Assembly (NCBI GenBank): GCA_963556145.1
Contig: OY744469.1
Location: forward strand, 868,001 to 932,000
DNA: 64,000 nucleotides
Source: Hygrocybe punicea
Lineage: Eukaryota > Basidiomycota > Agaricomycetes > Agaricales > Hygrophoraceae
Reading direction: 5' to 3'
A model generated the notes under the pieces. That model worked only from the letters and a program-made list of their open reading frames with translations, was not told the DNA's origin and did not search any database. Position numbers and translations under genes: made by a program. Shown in pieces: positions 23,097 through 33,555 of this stretch (positions are counted from its first letter, which is position 1; each line of letters starts with the position of its first letter).

Positions 23097-23777
23097 ACAC
23101 TCATATACGCTTGATATGTCATATTATTCATTCTGAACAACGTAACACATTTTATTGAGTAAAAAAGGTCAGGACACAGGATGATTGAATTAAGCTTGTA
23201 TGCCAAGAGCATGCCATAATGAAAGGTGACACAGTAGCACTGGAAAGGACAGTGCGGGGTCATTGGAAAACACCAAGATGGGAGTTGGAAGGCTGCGTTG
23301 AGGCTGCTGCGCCAAAATAGCGCCATTGATGTGTATGCGATCCTGCATTTGTTGGACGGCGGAAGGGCTTCGCGTGGCTAAAGAGGCACCAGAAAACATA
23401 TAAATACACCACGTAGGACAAAGAGGGATAAAGCACTTACATGTAGGCATGTACTGCGCTCATCGTTGAGGGCAGGGGGTGCCACTGTGCCAGCAAGGCT
23501 GATCCGGACTCGGCTCTGATGGCAGGAGGGCTTTGCATGGCTGAAGAAGCACCGGAAATCATATAAATACATCATGTAAAACAAAGAGGCTTGAGGTACT
23601 TACATGTAAGCATGTACCGTGCTCATCATTGAGGGCGGGAGGTGCCAGCGGGGCAAGTCCCAACTTGGTCCATGCGCCAGCGCTATCAATTCTTTGTCAG
23701 CGCTAGATAACCCCAGAGATAAGATAGATAATGCAGAGATAAAGTAGGAGCTGACGAGGTAAATGTAGAGCAAACCA

Positions 23778-26150
23778 CATCAGCAAAACAGCCGTCAACG
23801 ATACAGGTCTGCCACGTGCTGTGCAGACGTCTATAGAGTCATAGTGTCATAGAGTACTTCTTTGTATGTCTAAATCTATATAGTGCCCCGCAACATCTAT
23901 GCAAGTCTATGCAGTCCGCTGTCTCACCTGTATAGACCTGTATAGACCTGTCACCTATCTGTATAGCACTACATAACTGCATCCAGAATGCAACAACACC
24001 ACTTATTTTATATTTATATTCCAATATTTTCATCATCATATAAAAGAAAAGCAAAAACAATTATATTGATCTAGGATAATCGATAAACACCTACATGATC
24101 ACGACGGCGTGGGTTAGTATATAATAATTAAAACTCTCCCGTCATCATTTCCATCTTGTCAATCTCCGTCGTCGTCGTCGTCATCTCCGTCTGTCGTCCT
24201 CACAATGGTTGTCCCATTCCATTCCTGTCCCCATCGTGTTCGCTGTCTTCGTCATTCCTGTCGTCTTCGTGATCTCTGTCTTCCTCATCCCCATTCCCGT
24301 CCTTGCGGTTACAGTTGCGGACCCATTGTTTGCCTCCTCGGTGCTGGCCGGCAAGGGCAGCAGGATGTGCCAGTAGTCAGTAGATGATATTATATGAATG
24401 TAAAAAAACTCACAGTAGCATGGGTGGTTCACCCATACCCGCTGCGACTCTTGTCGACTTGCGCCATTGTCCTTCATCGTTGGGCCCGTCTCGGTCGTTG
24501 CGCTGCACTAGATTGAGCCAGCATGGGCTGGTGGGCATTTGGATGCGTGGCGTTGTTGGTTGGCAGGGCGCCGGCACTGTGAAACAACATGTGTAAGTAA
24601 AAACTAAACTAAAAACTAAAAACAAAACCATCTTTGCAGCAGGTGGTGCACCAACCACCGAGTTCGATGCCAGCAGGCGAGATTGTTCGCGTTAGATGCC
24701 ATCATCCCCTGACTCATGGTGTTGTTGTCGTCGTCGGGGTACTGCGACTTGTCGTCGTCATCATTGCGATCGAACAAGTAGCCCATGTACGAGTTGCGTC
24801 CGAGCGGGTCATCCTCAATGATAGCGGGGCCGCGGGGCTTCTCAGCCACCAGCCCCACATTTTGTTTCTGCCTCGCTTGGGCGCTAAAGTCCGAGAACCG
24901 ATCCAGAACATCCCGCATCTCTTTGTCATCATGCACACTCCCGCCATCGCCATCCTCCTTGTGCAATCCACGGGACCTCCAAACATGGGGGCGGCTATTG
25001 TCACTCTGTGGCACACTCAAGGTATGTTCTCCAGCACTGTCGGTATGGTACAGGTCTTGATACCGCTTCATGTGCAGGCGCGCTTCGAGGTCTTCGGGGC
25101 TCACACCAACACTCTGCTGGTGTAGCGGAAAAGAAGACAACACCGTGGGGGCAAGGAGCGGACATGTTGGGAAGGGTAATTCACGGCCCCGTAAACTGGG
25201 GGCTCTAGACACGGTTGTAGTGGAGGGCGGCGAGGGATCATTTTTTTGAATTAGGGGTAGGGACGGCTTCCTGGTAGGTGTGAGAGGGAATGGCGAGGCG
25301 ATATTTAGCTGACGGGAGGGGAACGATGGCGGGCGTCTTTGTGATAGGGTGGTGGGCAAGTGCGTCCTCAGCGGGCTGGAACGTGACTGCGGCGACAACG
25401 GTCTGGTAAACAATCCCGGTTCAAGATTTCTGGTCCGGCTGCTCTGGTTCGACAGCGGCGAGTGGCCTCGAGAAGCCTCCCTCGGTGTAGGTGGGGGCGG
25501 AAGGGGACCACTCGGGGGCGGACTGGGTGGAGGGAGATCATAGTACCCGAGAACAGACGGCCCGGGAGATGGGACTAGATAATCGGACGATGGGATGATC
25601 GTCCATGATGGCAATGGCGAGCGGTTCTGGGGAGCTGTGATGGGGGTGTGATGGAAAGCGGATACGGGACGCATAGCTGTGGAGATGGCGGCCGAGTCAG
25701 GGGGAGAGAGATTGTGGGCTTGGTGCCCATGCTCTCGGAGGTAGACGCCGTGTGGATTTCGCTGTGTCAATGCTGGTGGGTGTCGTCGAGGGTGGCTGTC
25801 GAGTGGGGAGTCAGCGCTAGTCAGCCCTTGAAAGCGAGTAGGAAAATGAACTGTACCAAACACGGACAAATGCTGGACTTGAGAAGAATTTCACCAACAA
25901 GATTTACTTAGTTGTGGCTATATAGTACGAAATACCTAGTGACTGTGTAGGACTAGGTAGGACTGCAAAACCCCCAAAGTACCTGTGTAGAAGTAGAGGT
26001 TGTCTATCCTCTGCTACATAGAGTGACAGGCATTCTATCCAGATCTATACAACACTATACAAATCGGGGTTGTCTATAAGCGTCTATGGATTACTATAGT
26101 TTCGACAGGTATCTATATCACTCTATACCAAAACGACTGTTTTGCTGATG
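23778..26150. mobile_element. 2.4-kb DNA element nested in the right KDZ terminal repeat
   Basis: The ends are inverted repeats of 18 bp with one mismatch (CATCAGCAAAACAGCCGT at the left, its near-complement at 26,133-26,150). Subterminal regions on both sides are packed with CTATA-containing motifs (TCTATAGAGTCATAG, CCTGTATAGACCTG). The uninterrupted left arm of the KDZ element gives the empty-site sequence. Compared with it, the right flank lacks about seven bases, and no target duplication is visible. It carries the Pro/Ser-rich gene at 24,616-25,869 and a CGT-triplet-rich region. Confidence 0.65.
24616..25869 (-). CDS. Pro/Ser-rich low-complexity protein, 417 aa
   Basis: Single open frame on the minus strand with a long Pro/Ser/Arg-rich N-terminal two thirds (PPPSPPPSGPLPPPPTPRE). 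A more ordered segment follows (SPEDLEARLHMKRYQDLYHT), then DMLDRF-like acidic helices (EMRDVLDRFSDFSAQARQ) and a poly-Asp tract near the end. A GT-AG-like junction close to 24,600 could extend it into the triplet-rich region down to 24,130. No transposase motif is visible. It lies wholly inside the nested element, so it is either captured host sequence or an element protein. Length and lack of stops argue against chance, but GC-rich composition favours long open frames. Confidence 0.4.
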   Translation of the reverse strand: MSVFGTVHFPTRFQGLTSADSPLDSHPRRHPPALTQRNPHGVYLREHGHQAHNLSPPDSAAISTAMRPVSAFHHTPITAPQNRSPLPSWTIIPSSDYLVPSPGPSVLGYYDLPPPSPPPSGPLPPPPTPREASRGHSPLSNQSSRTRNLEPGLFTRPLSPQSRSSPLRTHLPTTLSQRRPPSFPSRQLNIASPFPLTPTRKPSLPLIQKNDPSPPSTTTVSRAPSLRGRELPFPTCPLLAPTVLSSFPLHQQSVGVSPEDLEARLHMKRYQDLYHTDSAGEHTLSVPQSDNSRPHVWRSRGLHKEDGDGGSVHDDKEMRDVLDRFSDFSAQARQKQNVGLVAEKPRGPAIIEDDPLGRNSYMGYLFDRNDDDDKSQYPDDDNNTMSQGMMASNANNLACWHRTRWLVHHLLQRWFCF

Positions 26151-26250
26151 CACGCCGGTGTTGAGGCTGAGCCAAGTTGAGCCCAATTAGGCTGGACTTC
26201 GAGCACCGGCGACAAGCCTTGTTGGGCTCAAAGTGTGGGAAGGTCAGGTG

Positions 26251-26640
26251 TCGAAAATACCTACCCTCGTCACGAACTCGATTATCCAACTCGCAGTCTG
26301 AGCCCGAGCTTCATGCGGGATCCTGCGCTATAACCAGTACTGGTGCCTCGCTCAACTTCAAGACGATAGTATCCGACAGGAACTTGAAACATACATCCAC
26401 CGTCATTTTCCTCCACGTTAGTGATGAATCGATTCATCATCAGGGACCCTTGCATATGGTTAATTTTCATGTTTCGCTTTGCAATAGGGTTTAGGAGACA
26501 GCGGTAATGGGATATGGCAGCACGCAAAGCAGATGAGCGCAGATCCTGCTCTCGGACATGTCAAATGGATTATCCCCGATGCATTGAGTTATCCTTTATC
26601 ATGTTATGCAGTTGTTGTTATTTGACTAAATACATTCAAT
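26251..26640. other. KDZ right flank; no gene recognised
   Basis: Starts with the second TCGAAAAT copy and the phrase ACCTACCCTCG that also ends the window. No supported gene up to the thioesterase fragment. Confidence 0.5.
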
Positions 26641-26645
26641 ATTAG

Positions 26646-26933
26646 CCCGACGAGGCCAGTAACAGGAATCAAAGGCATGATAATGCCTTCATGGCAAGCT
26701 CACGCTCTAGTTTTTATCCACTGGCACTTAGCCCAGACGAATCATCCCCACCCACAGGTTCGACGTCCTCGCCTTCGACATCTTCACCCGCTCCGAAGAT
26801 GAACCAAGTCTCTTATCCGCCGTCGCATCCATCAACGAGCTCATCTCCACCGAAATACACCTGCACGGAATCCCGCCCGAACGGATCGTCGTCGGAGGTC
26901 TCAGTCAGGGCGGAGCTTTGGCGTGTTTGATCA
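26646..26933 (+). pseudogene. Acyl-protein thioesterase fragment containing the active-site Ser
   Basis: Exons about 26,646-26,693 and 26,758-26,931 join through a GC-AG intron. They encode PTRPVTGIKGMIMPSW, FDVLAFDIFTRSEDE and the nucleophile motif VVGGLSQGGALA, all typical of acyl-protein thioesterase/lysophospholipase I. These enzymes remove palmitate from cysteine thioesters. The N-terminal oxyanion region and the C-terminal catalytic Asp and His are absent. The gene stops abruptly where the segmental duplication begins (26,934), so it was truncated by that event. Confidence 0.7.
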
Positions 26934-27146
26934 TGCTTCCATACTCATACTTTATCTTACAACACTTCTAGTCGGGTATTTTCCAATTGTTTTCCCTAAT
27001 GTTTTCATGCCTTTCTTCCATGAGTTATGGCATTCTTGATTTGATACTTCAATATACACAGGACTGGTATTGTTTTCATACCACAAAACTGTTAGGTACC
27101 AAACCAATTGCCAGCCTGAATAATGGACACCAGTCAATCGTGATGT

Positions 27147-28687
27147 TTAATGGGCTGTGTGCTTTGCGTTGGCTGTGGGTGAATCGAATAATAGCCTGAA
27201 CCAAACATCGCTACATGCCACTAAAGCGTAGAAAGCGAGCAGCAGACCTATCGCCACCGAATATATCGCTGCTTCCCGCACAACGATGCCAAGATGAGCC
27301 ATTCTTGAGTGGTGATCGAAAAAAAGCCTATAAAGGGGGCGATCCGTCCAAACACCGTAAAGGGGGTGGATAAGTGACCAGAACACCACGGACGCTCCCA
27401 TCGCACCCGCGAAGCTCAAATACATATCGAAGAATACATATGAGCCAAAAGCAAGCAGTATTGCAAGCCAGAGTTCGTCCGCAAACGCTCGGAGTCTGTT
27501 ACCCCACCACGCTGACCAACTAATGCAGAGGAGGATTCCTTCTACGTGGACAAGGAAATAGATCAGGGGGCAGAGGACTGAGCGGCATAAGCGTCAGGAT
27601 GCGACTCAAGCAGAAAGCATGAATGAGACTCACAGCGTGGTGCAGGCAGGCGAATGAGTGGCTTGATGACCTGACAAATGGAAAGGGTGGCGATGGCGAT
27701 GGCGATGATGCCCAGGTCTGCAAAAGCCATTGCAGCCATAGATCCTGCAAACTGGCCAAGGAAGGCACCGATCCTTGAGCCAATCCCAGCATCTTCATAA
27801 TTCTTAGTCCAGATAGGTGCGACGCTCCTCGCCCACATTGACGTCCATATTGTCGAAAGATATATGGTGCCCACAAGTGGCAGCGAGAAGGAAATGAGCA
27901 AACCGCTGCGCAGTACTACAACCAAATTAGCTAGGCATGTTGAAGATCCCGGTGAGTACTAACCCCGCAGAACAATGGTCCTGCAATCTTTGGTGAAGAA
28001 GGTGGACCACAACCTTGTAGAGTTGCACTCGTACAATCCGAGGCAGTAGAGACTGCATCCGCCTCAATACTAAAATCATTCTGCACGTAAAAGACCAACG
28101 TACAAGATGGTTAACACCACACCGAGGCTCCAATCGAGGGTGGTAGCCGCCGTTGCATGGCCTTGTAATGACAGAACGATTTTCATAGTCCCACCAATGA
28201 TCACCACAGCACTGACCAACAAGCGATATGGTGTGAGGGGCAGGCGGTCTCGCTTAAGCAACGCATCCGTTACTTCGTCGGTTCTGCAAGCCGGCAGGGT
28301 AATGTGGAATGATTGGAGAAAGGTCCCGATGTAGCTTGCATAATCCTTTTGAAAAAGCCATCGTGCCACCTCTGGATGATTTCTTTCATACAGTGAGCCA
28401 AAGTAGAGGCTATTGAACGTGCATTACTATTAGATTCTTCCCCAACGGCCGATTTGTCCAACATACGCTAGAGTAACGATAACGCCGAACGACCATTCCA
28501 GATATATTGGTAAAATGACCTTGCCGTGGTATGTGGCAACGGCTTTAGGCACACCGAATGCCACGGTGGATGCAATGACGAGGAAGCGATATCCAGTAAG
28601 TTTTGGACGCCAGTGCCGGTTTCCAGTGGGAGCTGCCTCTTGTGCTGGCACTGGTTCGTATGCATAACGGTGAGCCATGGGAGTCAC
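27147..28687 (-). CDS. Lineage-specific multi-span membrane protein, member B (442 aa)
   Basis: Same five-exon structure as member A: 28687-28467, 28409-28104, 28052-27964, 27915-27634, 27577-27147. All junctions and phases are preserved, even though intron 2 is three bases shorter. The open frame is 442 codons. Compared with A, substitutions lie mostly in the last exon, and the C-terminus is longer (SPTANAKHTAH). Two internal module copies and several hydrophobic helices are as in A. Preservation of all splice sites and the frame shows both copies could be expressed. Function unknown. Confidence 0.7.
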
Positions 28688-28913
28688 TCTGCTGGCGGTG
28701 AACCTGAGTCTGTTGGTAGACTCGACGAGGAGTAGTAGGTATGGCCATCGTGGAATAAATTGTGCCCATAACGCAGAGTTGTGCCTGTCAGAGCTGTTTG
28801 AGTTGCCAAGGCAACTTTATACCTGAAGAGGTTGGCAGGACGTGCCCCACGGTGCCAAACTACCGGGATGCAGAGTGATTTTTTCTGCACTTTCCCATCC
28901 ACGCCAGCAAAAC

Positions 28914-29210
28914 ATGGCTAAGAATGGGTGGCCAAGACTCACACTGTGCCGAGTCATCACCATCGTGTTCACCATTGCTTTCGGGACGTCAAAATTGGTT
29001 CTGTCCCTTGCAGGCAAAACCACTGCGCCCTCAGCACTGGAGTGGTTTTCTGGGGTCGTCGTCTTCCTCACGTACGTGCCTAAGCCTTCATTATTGTTGA
29101 ATGAGGAATAAATGCAGTCATTCAGAGTGTATTGGCTCGATTTCCACGAGCAATTTCATGAGGGGAGAATGGCCTGGAATCGAGGTAGGGTGATGAATAA
29201 TAGGATCTGA
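28914..29210 (+). CDS. Small single-module membrane-family paralog, second copy of D
   Basis: Exons 28914-29071 and 29126-29210, identical in structure to 12,874-13,170, carried along in the segmental duplication. It is divergent from member B. Confidence 0.45.
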
Positions 29211-29360
29211 GTTTTGTTCTTTATTTTACTCGGTAAGATACGTGGCTCAACCAGCGCATGCTAGTACTATCTGACAGGCGAATTTGCAGACTATCATTAT
29301 TTTATAATCACTGTCTTATTTTGATAAGTTACAAACCCATGTAGGAACCAAGCGCATGGG

Positions 29361-30188
29361 GTGTCCTGGCATCTGGATGCAGCCGCTTTAATGAATGCGA
29401 TGGAGTAATAAGTAAAAGATGCAGAAAGAAAACTTACTTTGGCAATGGGTGCACCACTCCTCGCTGCACGCTCTCTTCATCACTATCCAGGTTCCTGCCG
29501 TGAGTCGGTTGGGGTGTTTGCATTTTTGCAGGTGCAGGTGTGGGCATGGGCGGTCTGGGAATGAGAATGGGTGTGGGCGTTGCTGTCTTTCATCCTGGGG
29601 TTTCATCTTGGTGTGCTGGATTTTGCTGTGGTGAGCCATTGCAGGTTTGGATGGCCATGTTGTCATGGTGTGTAGCTAGTATATCTTCATTAGTAAAATG
29701 AAAGAAAGAGAAAAACTGCTGTTGTTGCCACTGCTGCTGATGCTGTTGCTGCCATTGCCACTGGCCATCTTTGCTAGTGCTGCAGTTTGCTGCCATTGCT
29801 GCTACCACTACTGCTGTTGCTGTTGTTGCCCACCACCTCCACTGCTGCTGCTGCTGTTGCCTTTGCCACCTTTGGTGCCATTGTTGGTGCTGCCATGGCA
29901 CTGCCACAGCATGTGTGCCTGTGGATTTGAGTAATCCTTTTTGAGCTAGGTATCCACATACTCACTGGCCAGGCAGGCTGCTAATTTCTGATTACAACAA
30001 AAATGACCCTGCTCAGCACAGACAGCAGCAGCAGCAACAACTTGAATGACAACAACAATGATGGTGACAATGACATTGATAATGACAACAGCAGCAGCAA
30101 TGGCAGCAACAGCAGCAGCGACGACAAGCGACACATGCCAGCAGTGGAGGACGGTGCACCCACGCCCATTGCATGGGTGACTTAATTA
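29361..30188. repeat. Triplet-rich (CAG/CAA/CTG) low-complexity segment with intron-like boundaries
   Basis: Open in several frames on both strands, coding Gln/His/Trp-rich or Asn/Ser/Asp-rich stretches. A minus-strand GTAAGTTTTC donor follows CATTGCCAAA near 29,437. The left end GTGTCCTGGCATC resembles the sequence beside the splice-like donor at 44,190-44,205. A reverse composition change occurs near 29,990, where CAG/CAA triplets lie on the plus strand. Confidence 0.55.
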
Positions 30189-31001
30189 TAAACTTGAAAA
30201 AATATTGCTTACTTAGTAGAAAAAATTAAGTTTTAAACAAACATACCTAAGAGTGGGATGCAGCTGTGTGACTTGTATACGCTCTCACCATTCATGGTTT
30301 GTCACTAAAATTGAATGCCTGGCTGTTCACATTTGCTGCCAGCTATATGTTTCACTTTCTAGTCACACTATATACACTTGTTTCGTCATGGAGGGACATT
30401 CAGTGTGATTCCAAGTCCAGAGAAGCCTGCAACTTGAAACTTTATATTGAACGGACTTGAATGGGGTTTCAATAATCAACCAGAGCCTTAAATAATTGTT
30501 AACTTGAATTCATTTGCCATGGCTGCAACCACCTGCACTTCTCATACAGTCAAATGGCTCGCTGCCAAGTATAGTTTGACTTAGAATACTGTTTTTTCCA
30601 ATATCCCCAGGGACACCAGCATCTTTAGCTACAACTTTGTACAGTATATTCATAGGATCCAATTCTACTTTCCCTACGACTCTTCTGCGTCCCGCGTACA
30701 TGCGAAACATCAGCGCGCCGCCCGTGACTTGCACGACTTACGCCGATCGATGCGCGCGTGACTGCGACATCTTCGCTGTATCTTAACCACACAACCTGGT
30801 CTCAATACACTGAAACACGACCGTTAAACACGACCTATACGTTTGGACACCGAGTCCGATACCAGAAATGTAATTCATCCGGTTTATCTTCGTCTTTTCG
30901 CCGACTTTCATGTGATATTTGCCGTTATTTCAAATCCTTCGCTATTCCGTTCCTGTTTCGTCGCTTGCATGCGATATCTCACTGTGTTTCTATTTCATAG
31001 T
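30189..31001. other. AT-rich intergenic sequence, no gene recognised
   Basis: Contains a short minus-strand frame at 30,734-30,510 without known motifs, and the left copy of the 5-bp target duplication ATAGT at 30,997-31,001. Confidence 0.45.
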
Positions 31002-32673
31002 TGTTACGGATCGCTTCTGCAGCGGGCTCCGGCAACAATCAACTTAACAGGGGATCGGCTTCCAGAGGGGAGAACAGCAGCTTTCATTGTTGCTTACAGC
31101 TAAGACAACACTGCTAAGAAGGGGGGGGTCAAGGTCTAATGTCATTGCGAGCCGTGGGGGTTACCCAAAACAAGATGAGTCTGCCCCAAGAACCAGACTA
31201 AACGTAAAGAAAGGAAAAGAAGAAAAAGTCCGAACCAACAACAAGAACAGTATATATAGTGACTGGTCTTGAGGGGAGGTAAACAGAAATACAACCATGA
31301 AGCCATAACATGTCCAACTCTACCATGTGTTCACCATGAGGCGCACATGAGGCGTCCTCATGTCGATGTTCTCGCGATCCAACTGGAGGCCCGGGTGTCA
31401 TTGAGGGAGAGGTGAGGTCCAGATGACTCGGATGATTTGTCATCGGATCATGTGATGTGCAGAATTGCCTATTCGGGGTCTACACTTGCTGTAACAAGCA
31501 AGTGTGCAATCTGGCAAGTGCATTGCACGGTCGGGTCGAAGATGGGTATCATCCAGTGTGGGATTGGTGATGAGAATGTCTTGAGGTGGTGTGGATGTAG
31601 TGGCAAGGTTTGCAAGAAAGAAAACAAAGGAATGTGTGGAAGGAAAACCAACTAGGACGGTGGGCTAGTCGAGGTCAGACATGTGAACAGCATAAGCTGT
31701 ACCGGATGACGATGTCTGTTGATGACATATCGAGGAGCGGTGTCTTGTCCTGTTTGTGGAACAAGAAGGTCCACTTGATGTCGGTATTCGTCCAAGAAAG
31801 GGTATCATTGTAAACGAGTGTGGGAGATATCAAGGTTATAGATGGAAAAGGTTAAATGAATGTGGGTCCAGGTTTCGAGTCATGGCACGAGTGACAAGCT
31901 GTGGGAACAAGTCGTCGGGTACTGCATTGAAGCGGTGTCGTGCGAACAATATGCGATAGGGGTTGGTTCACTGTTTTGGAAGTCGTATGGTCTGTGGTCG
32001 AAGTCCAAAAGAATGTGCTTCGGCAATGGTCGGATTAGAGAGAACAGTGAAATGTCCCGTGATCGAGGATTGTCCAGGGCATGCGTGCAGGTGAGGAATG
32101 TCGTCGGATCGTCAGGGAGGATAATGGTAGGCACAGAATACGAAAGTGGAAACCATATATCCGGGAATGGCAATTGTCAATTACGTGTCGAGATATTGTT
32201 GAGGTGGAAGTCAGAAGTATCAATGGTGGAAGGGTTTCGATGCCGATGCCAAAGATAGATCATAACAAAGTAGAAACCGATCAGGAAGGTGATGGCAACG
32301 CTGCCAATAACAATTACGGTAATGAGCTGTGTCGGGAGTACAGCCATTGTGAATCGGTTTGTCGTGGGATGAAGCCAACAATATGTCAGGGCGAGGGAAA
32401 AGACAATAGCGATGATGTCCGTCGGCAAGGAGACTATTCGGGTACAACAAGGTCACGTGGGATATGTCCATGGTCGGTCTGGATTGTTCTAGAAGAAGGG
32501 ACAAAAAGAGAACAAGGATAAGAAAATACAAGGATGTCCGAATGAAGAAACAATGACGTTGAAAGGAAGACAAAGGACAAAAAGAAATGAAAAAGGAAGG
32601 TGTGCAGTGCAGAATCGTCATGGTGGGTATCGGAATGGGCATCGGGGTTGGAAGCGGAGTTGGAAACATAACA
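31002..32673 (-). mobile_element. Solo LTR, 1.67 kb, with 5-bp target duplication
   Basis: Begins TGTTACGGATCGC and ends AACATAACA. It is flanked by ATAGT at 30,997-31,001 and 32,674-32,678. It is the full-length LTR of the family whose two-LTR copy lies at 49,077-54,334, in the opposite orientation. No internal sequence remains, so it arose by LTR-LTR recombination. Open frames inside it are repetitive LTR sequence and I do not treat them as genes. Confidence 0.85.
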
Positions 32674-32674
32674 A

Positions 32675-33095
32675 TAGTGTTGCTGAAGTTCAGTTCAGTT
32701 CAGAAACAGGTTTGGAGCATATTTGTGAAATGTCTCAAGGAGATTAATTTGCATTTGCCCAGAATTTTTTTGATGGCTTCTTTAACACTTTAAATTCTCT
32801 TGTATGAGTTGTGCCTGAAGGGAATGTAAAAATTAAATTTTATAAAAATGCAAAAGGGGGTGTAAGTCCGAGGTTTTTCAAAAAATCAAAAAACCTCGGA
32901 CTTACACCCCCTTTTGCATTTTGATAAATTTCAATTTTTACATTCCCTTCAGGCACAACTCATACAAGAGAATTTAAAGTGTTACAGAAGCCATCAAAAA
33001 AAATCTGGGCAAACACAAATTAATCTCCTTGAGACATTTCACAAATATGCTCCAAACCTGTTTCTGAACTGAACTGAACTTCAGCAACACTACTA
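32675..33095. mobile_element. hAT-like foldback MITE forming a near-perfect palindrome
   Basis: The two arms (about 32,679-32,882 and 32,886-33,092) are complementary almost throughout, with the centre near 32,884. The ends read TAGTGTTGCTGAAGTTCAG and complement, like the hAT-type element at 1032. The solo LTR has inserted exactly at its left end, so its first bases form part of the LTR target duplication. An 8-bp hAT duplication is not exact (CTATTTCA before the LTR against CTAGTATTTCA after the palindrome). Confidence 0.7.
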
Positions 33096-33555
33096 GTATT
33101 TCACTCATCCACCCTTAAACCCCTATCTCTTTAGAATATAAAAAAATGTCTTGTAGTAGCAAAAAGAATGAAGAACCCAGTTCTCCCCTCTCCACTAGTT
33201 TGTGTCTTAAGTTTAAAGATCCAATCATTCCTACTCAAATCTGTGTCTTTTCTTGTTGTGTACTCTCTGCTATCGCAACCTAAGTCGTAGTGTAGAACCC
33301 TTGTCTCGTCATGTCATCACTACATATCGTGCTGTCATCTAGGACATCCAGCTAAGCCTTCCAATTCTTGTTTATCACTGCATTGCGATATTGCGTTATC
33401 TCGCGATTCTTCGCGTTTGTTTATTTGATCGCACATATTATCACATTATTGTTGGGAGTGTCCCAAGTCCCATTCGCACCTTTGCAACGTTTTCATCTTT
33501 TATTATCTCTTTATCCGGGGTCATAGATGTGGAAACCGTATCACTGTATCATGGC
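33096..33555. other. No gene recognised
   Basis: AT-rich, no domain, no repeat structure seen. Confidence 0.4.

Larger units (their letters stand above)
15704..26250. mobile_element. KDZ (Kyakuja-Dileera-Zisupton) DNA transposon, complete ends, inactive genes
   Basis: The 10,547-bp element begins CACCTGACCTTCCCACAC and ends with its complement. The two ends match over roughly the first 100 bp with only a few differences. The match then continues to about 16,281 on the left and down to about 23,243 on the right, where it is interrupted by the insertion at 23,778-26,150. It is flanked by TCGAAAAT on both sides; 8-bp duplications are typical of KDZ elements. Inside are a split KDZ transposase gene, a conserved second gene and a third coiled-coil-like gene, all interrupted by stops or frameshifts. 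Between 17.80 and 20.98 kb the element is internally inverted. KDZ transposons are described in basidiomycetes, often near TET/JBP oxygenase genes; none is seen here. Confidence 0.85.
26934..29360. repeat. 2.4-kb segmental duplication, copy B
   Basis: Direct, nearly identical copy of 10,903-13,320. The left edge lies inside gene C's last exon and abuts the thioesterase fragment; the right edge abuts a triplet-rich segment starting GTGTCCTGGCATC. The two copies are about 16 kb apart, with the KDZ element between them. Confidence 0.9.

Noticed and set aside
15704..26250. TET/JBP oxygenase gene expected near KDZ elements
   Set aside because: No HxD...H iron-binding pattern in a plausible oxygenase context was found.
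31198..32793. Frames of 80-150 codons that recur at 49,045-50,380
   Set aside because: They lie in LTRs in both places; conservation is due to LTR copy number.
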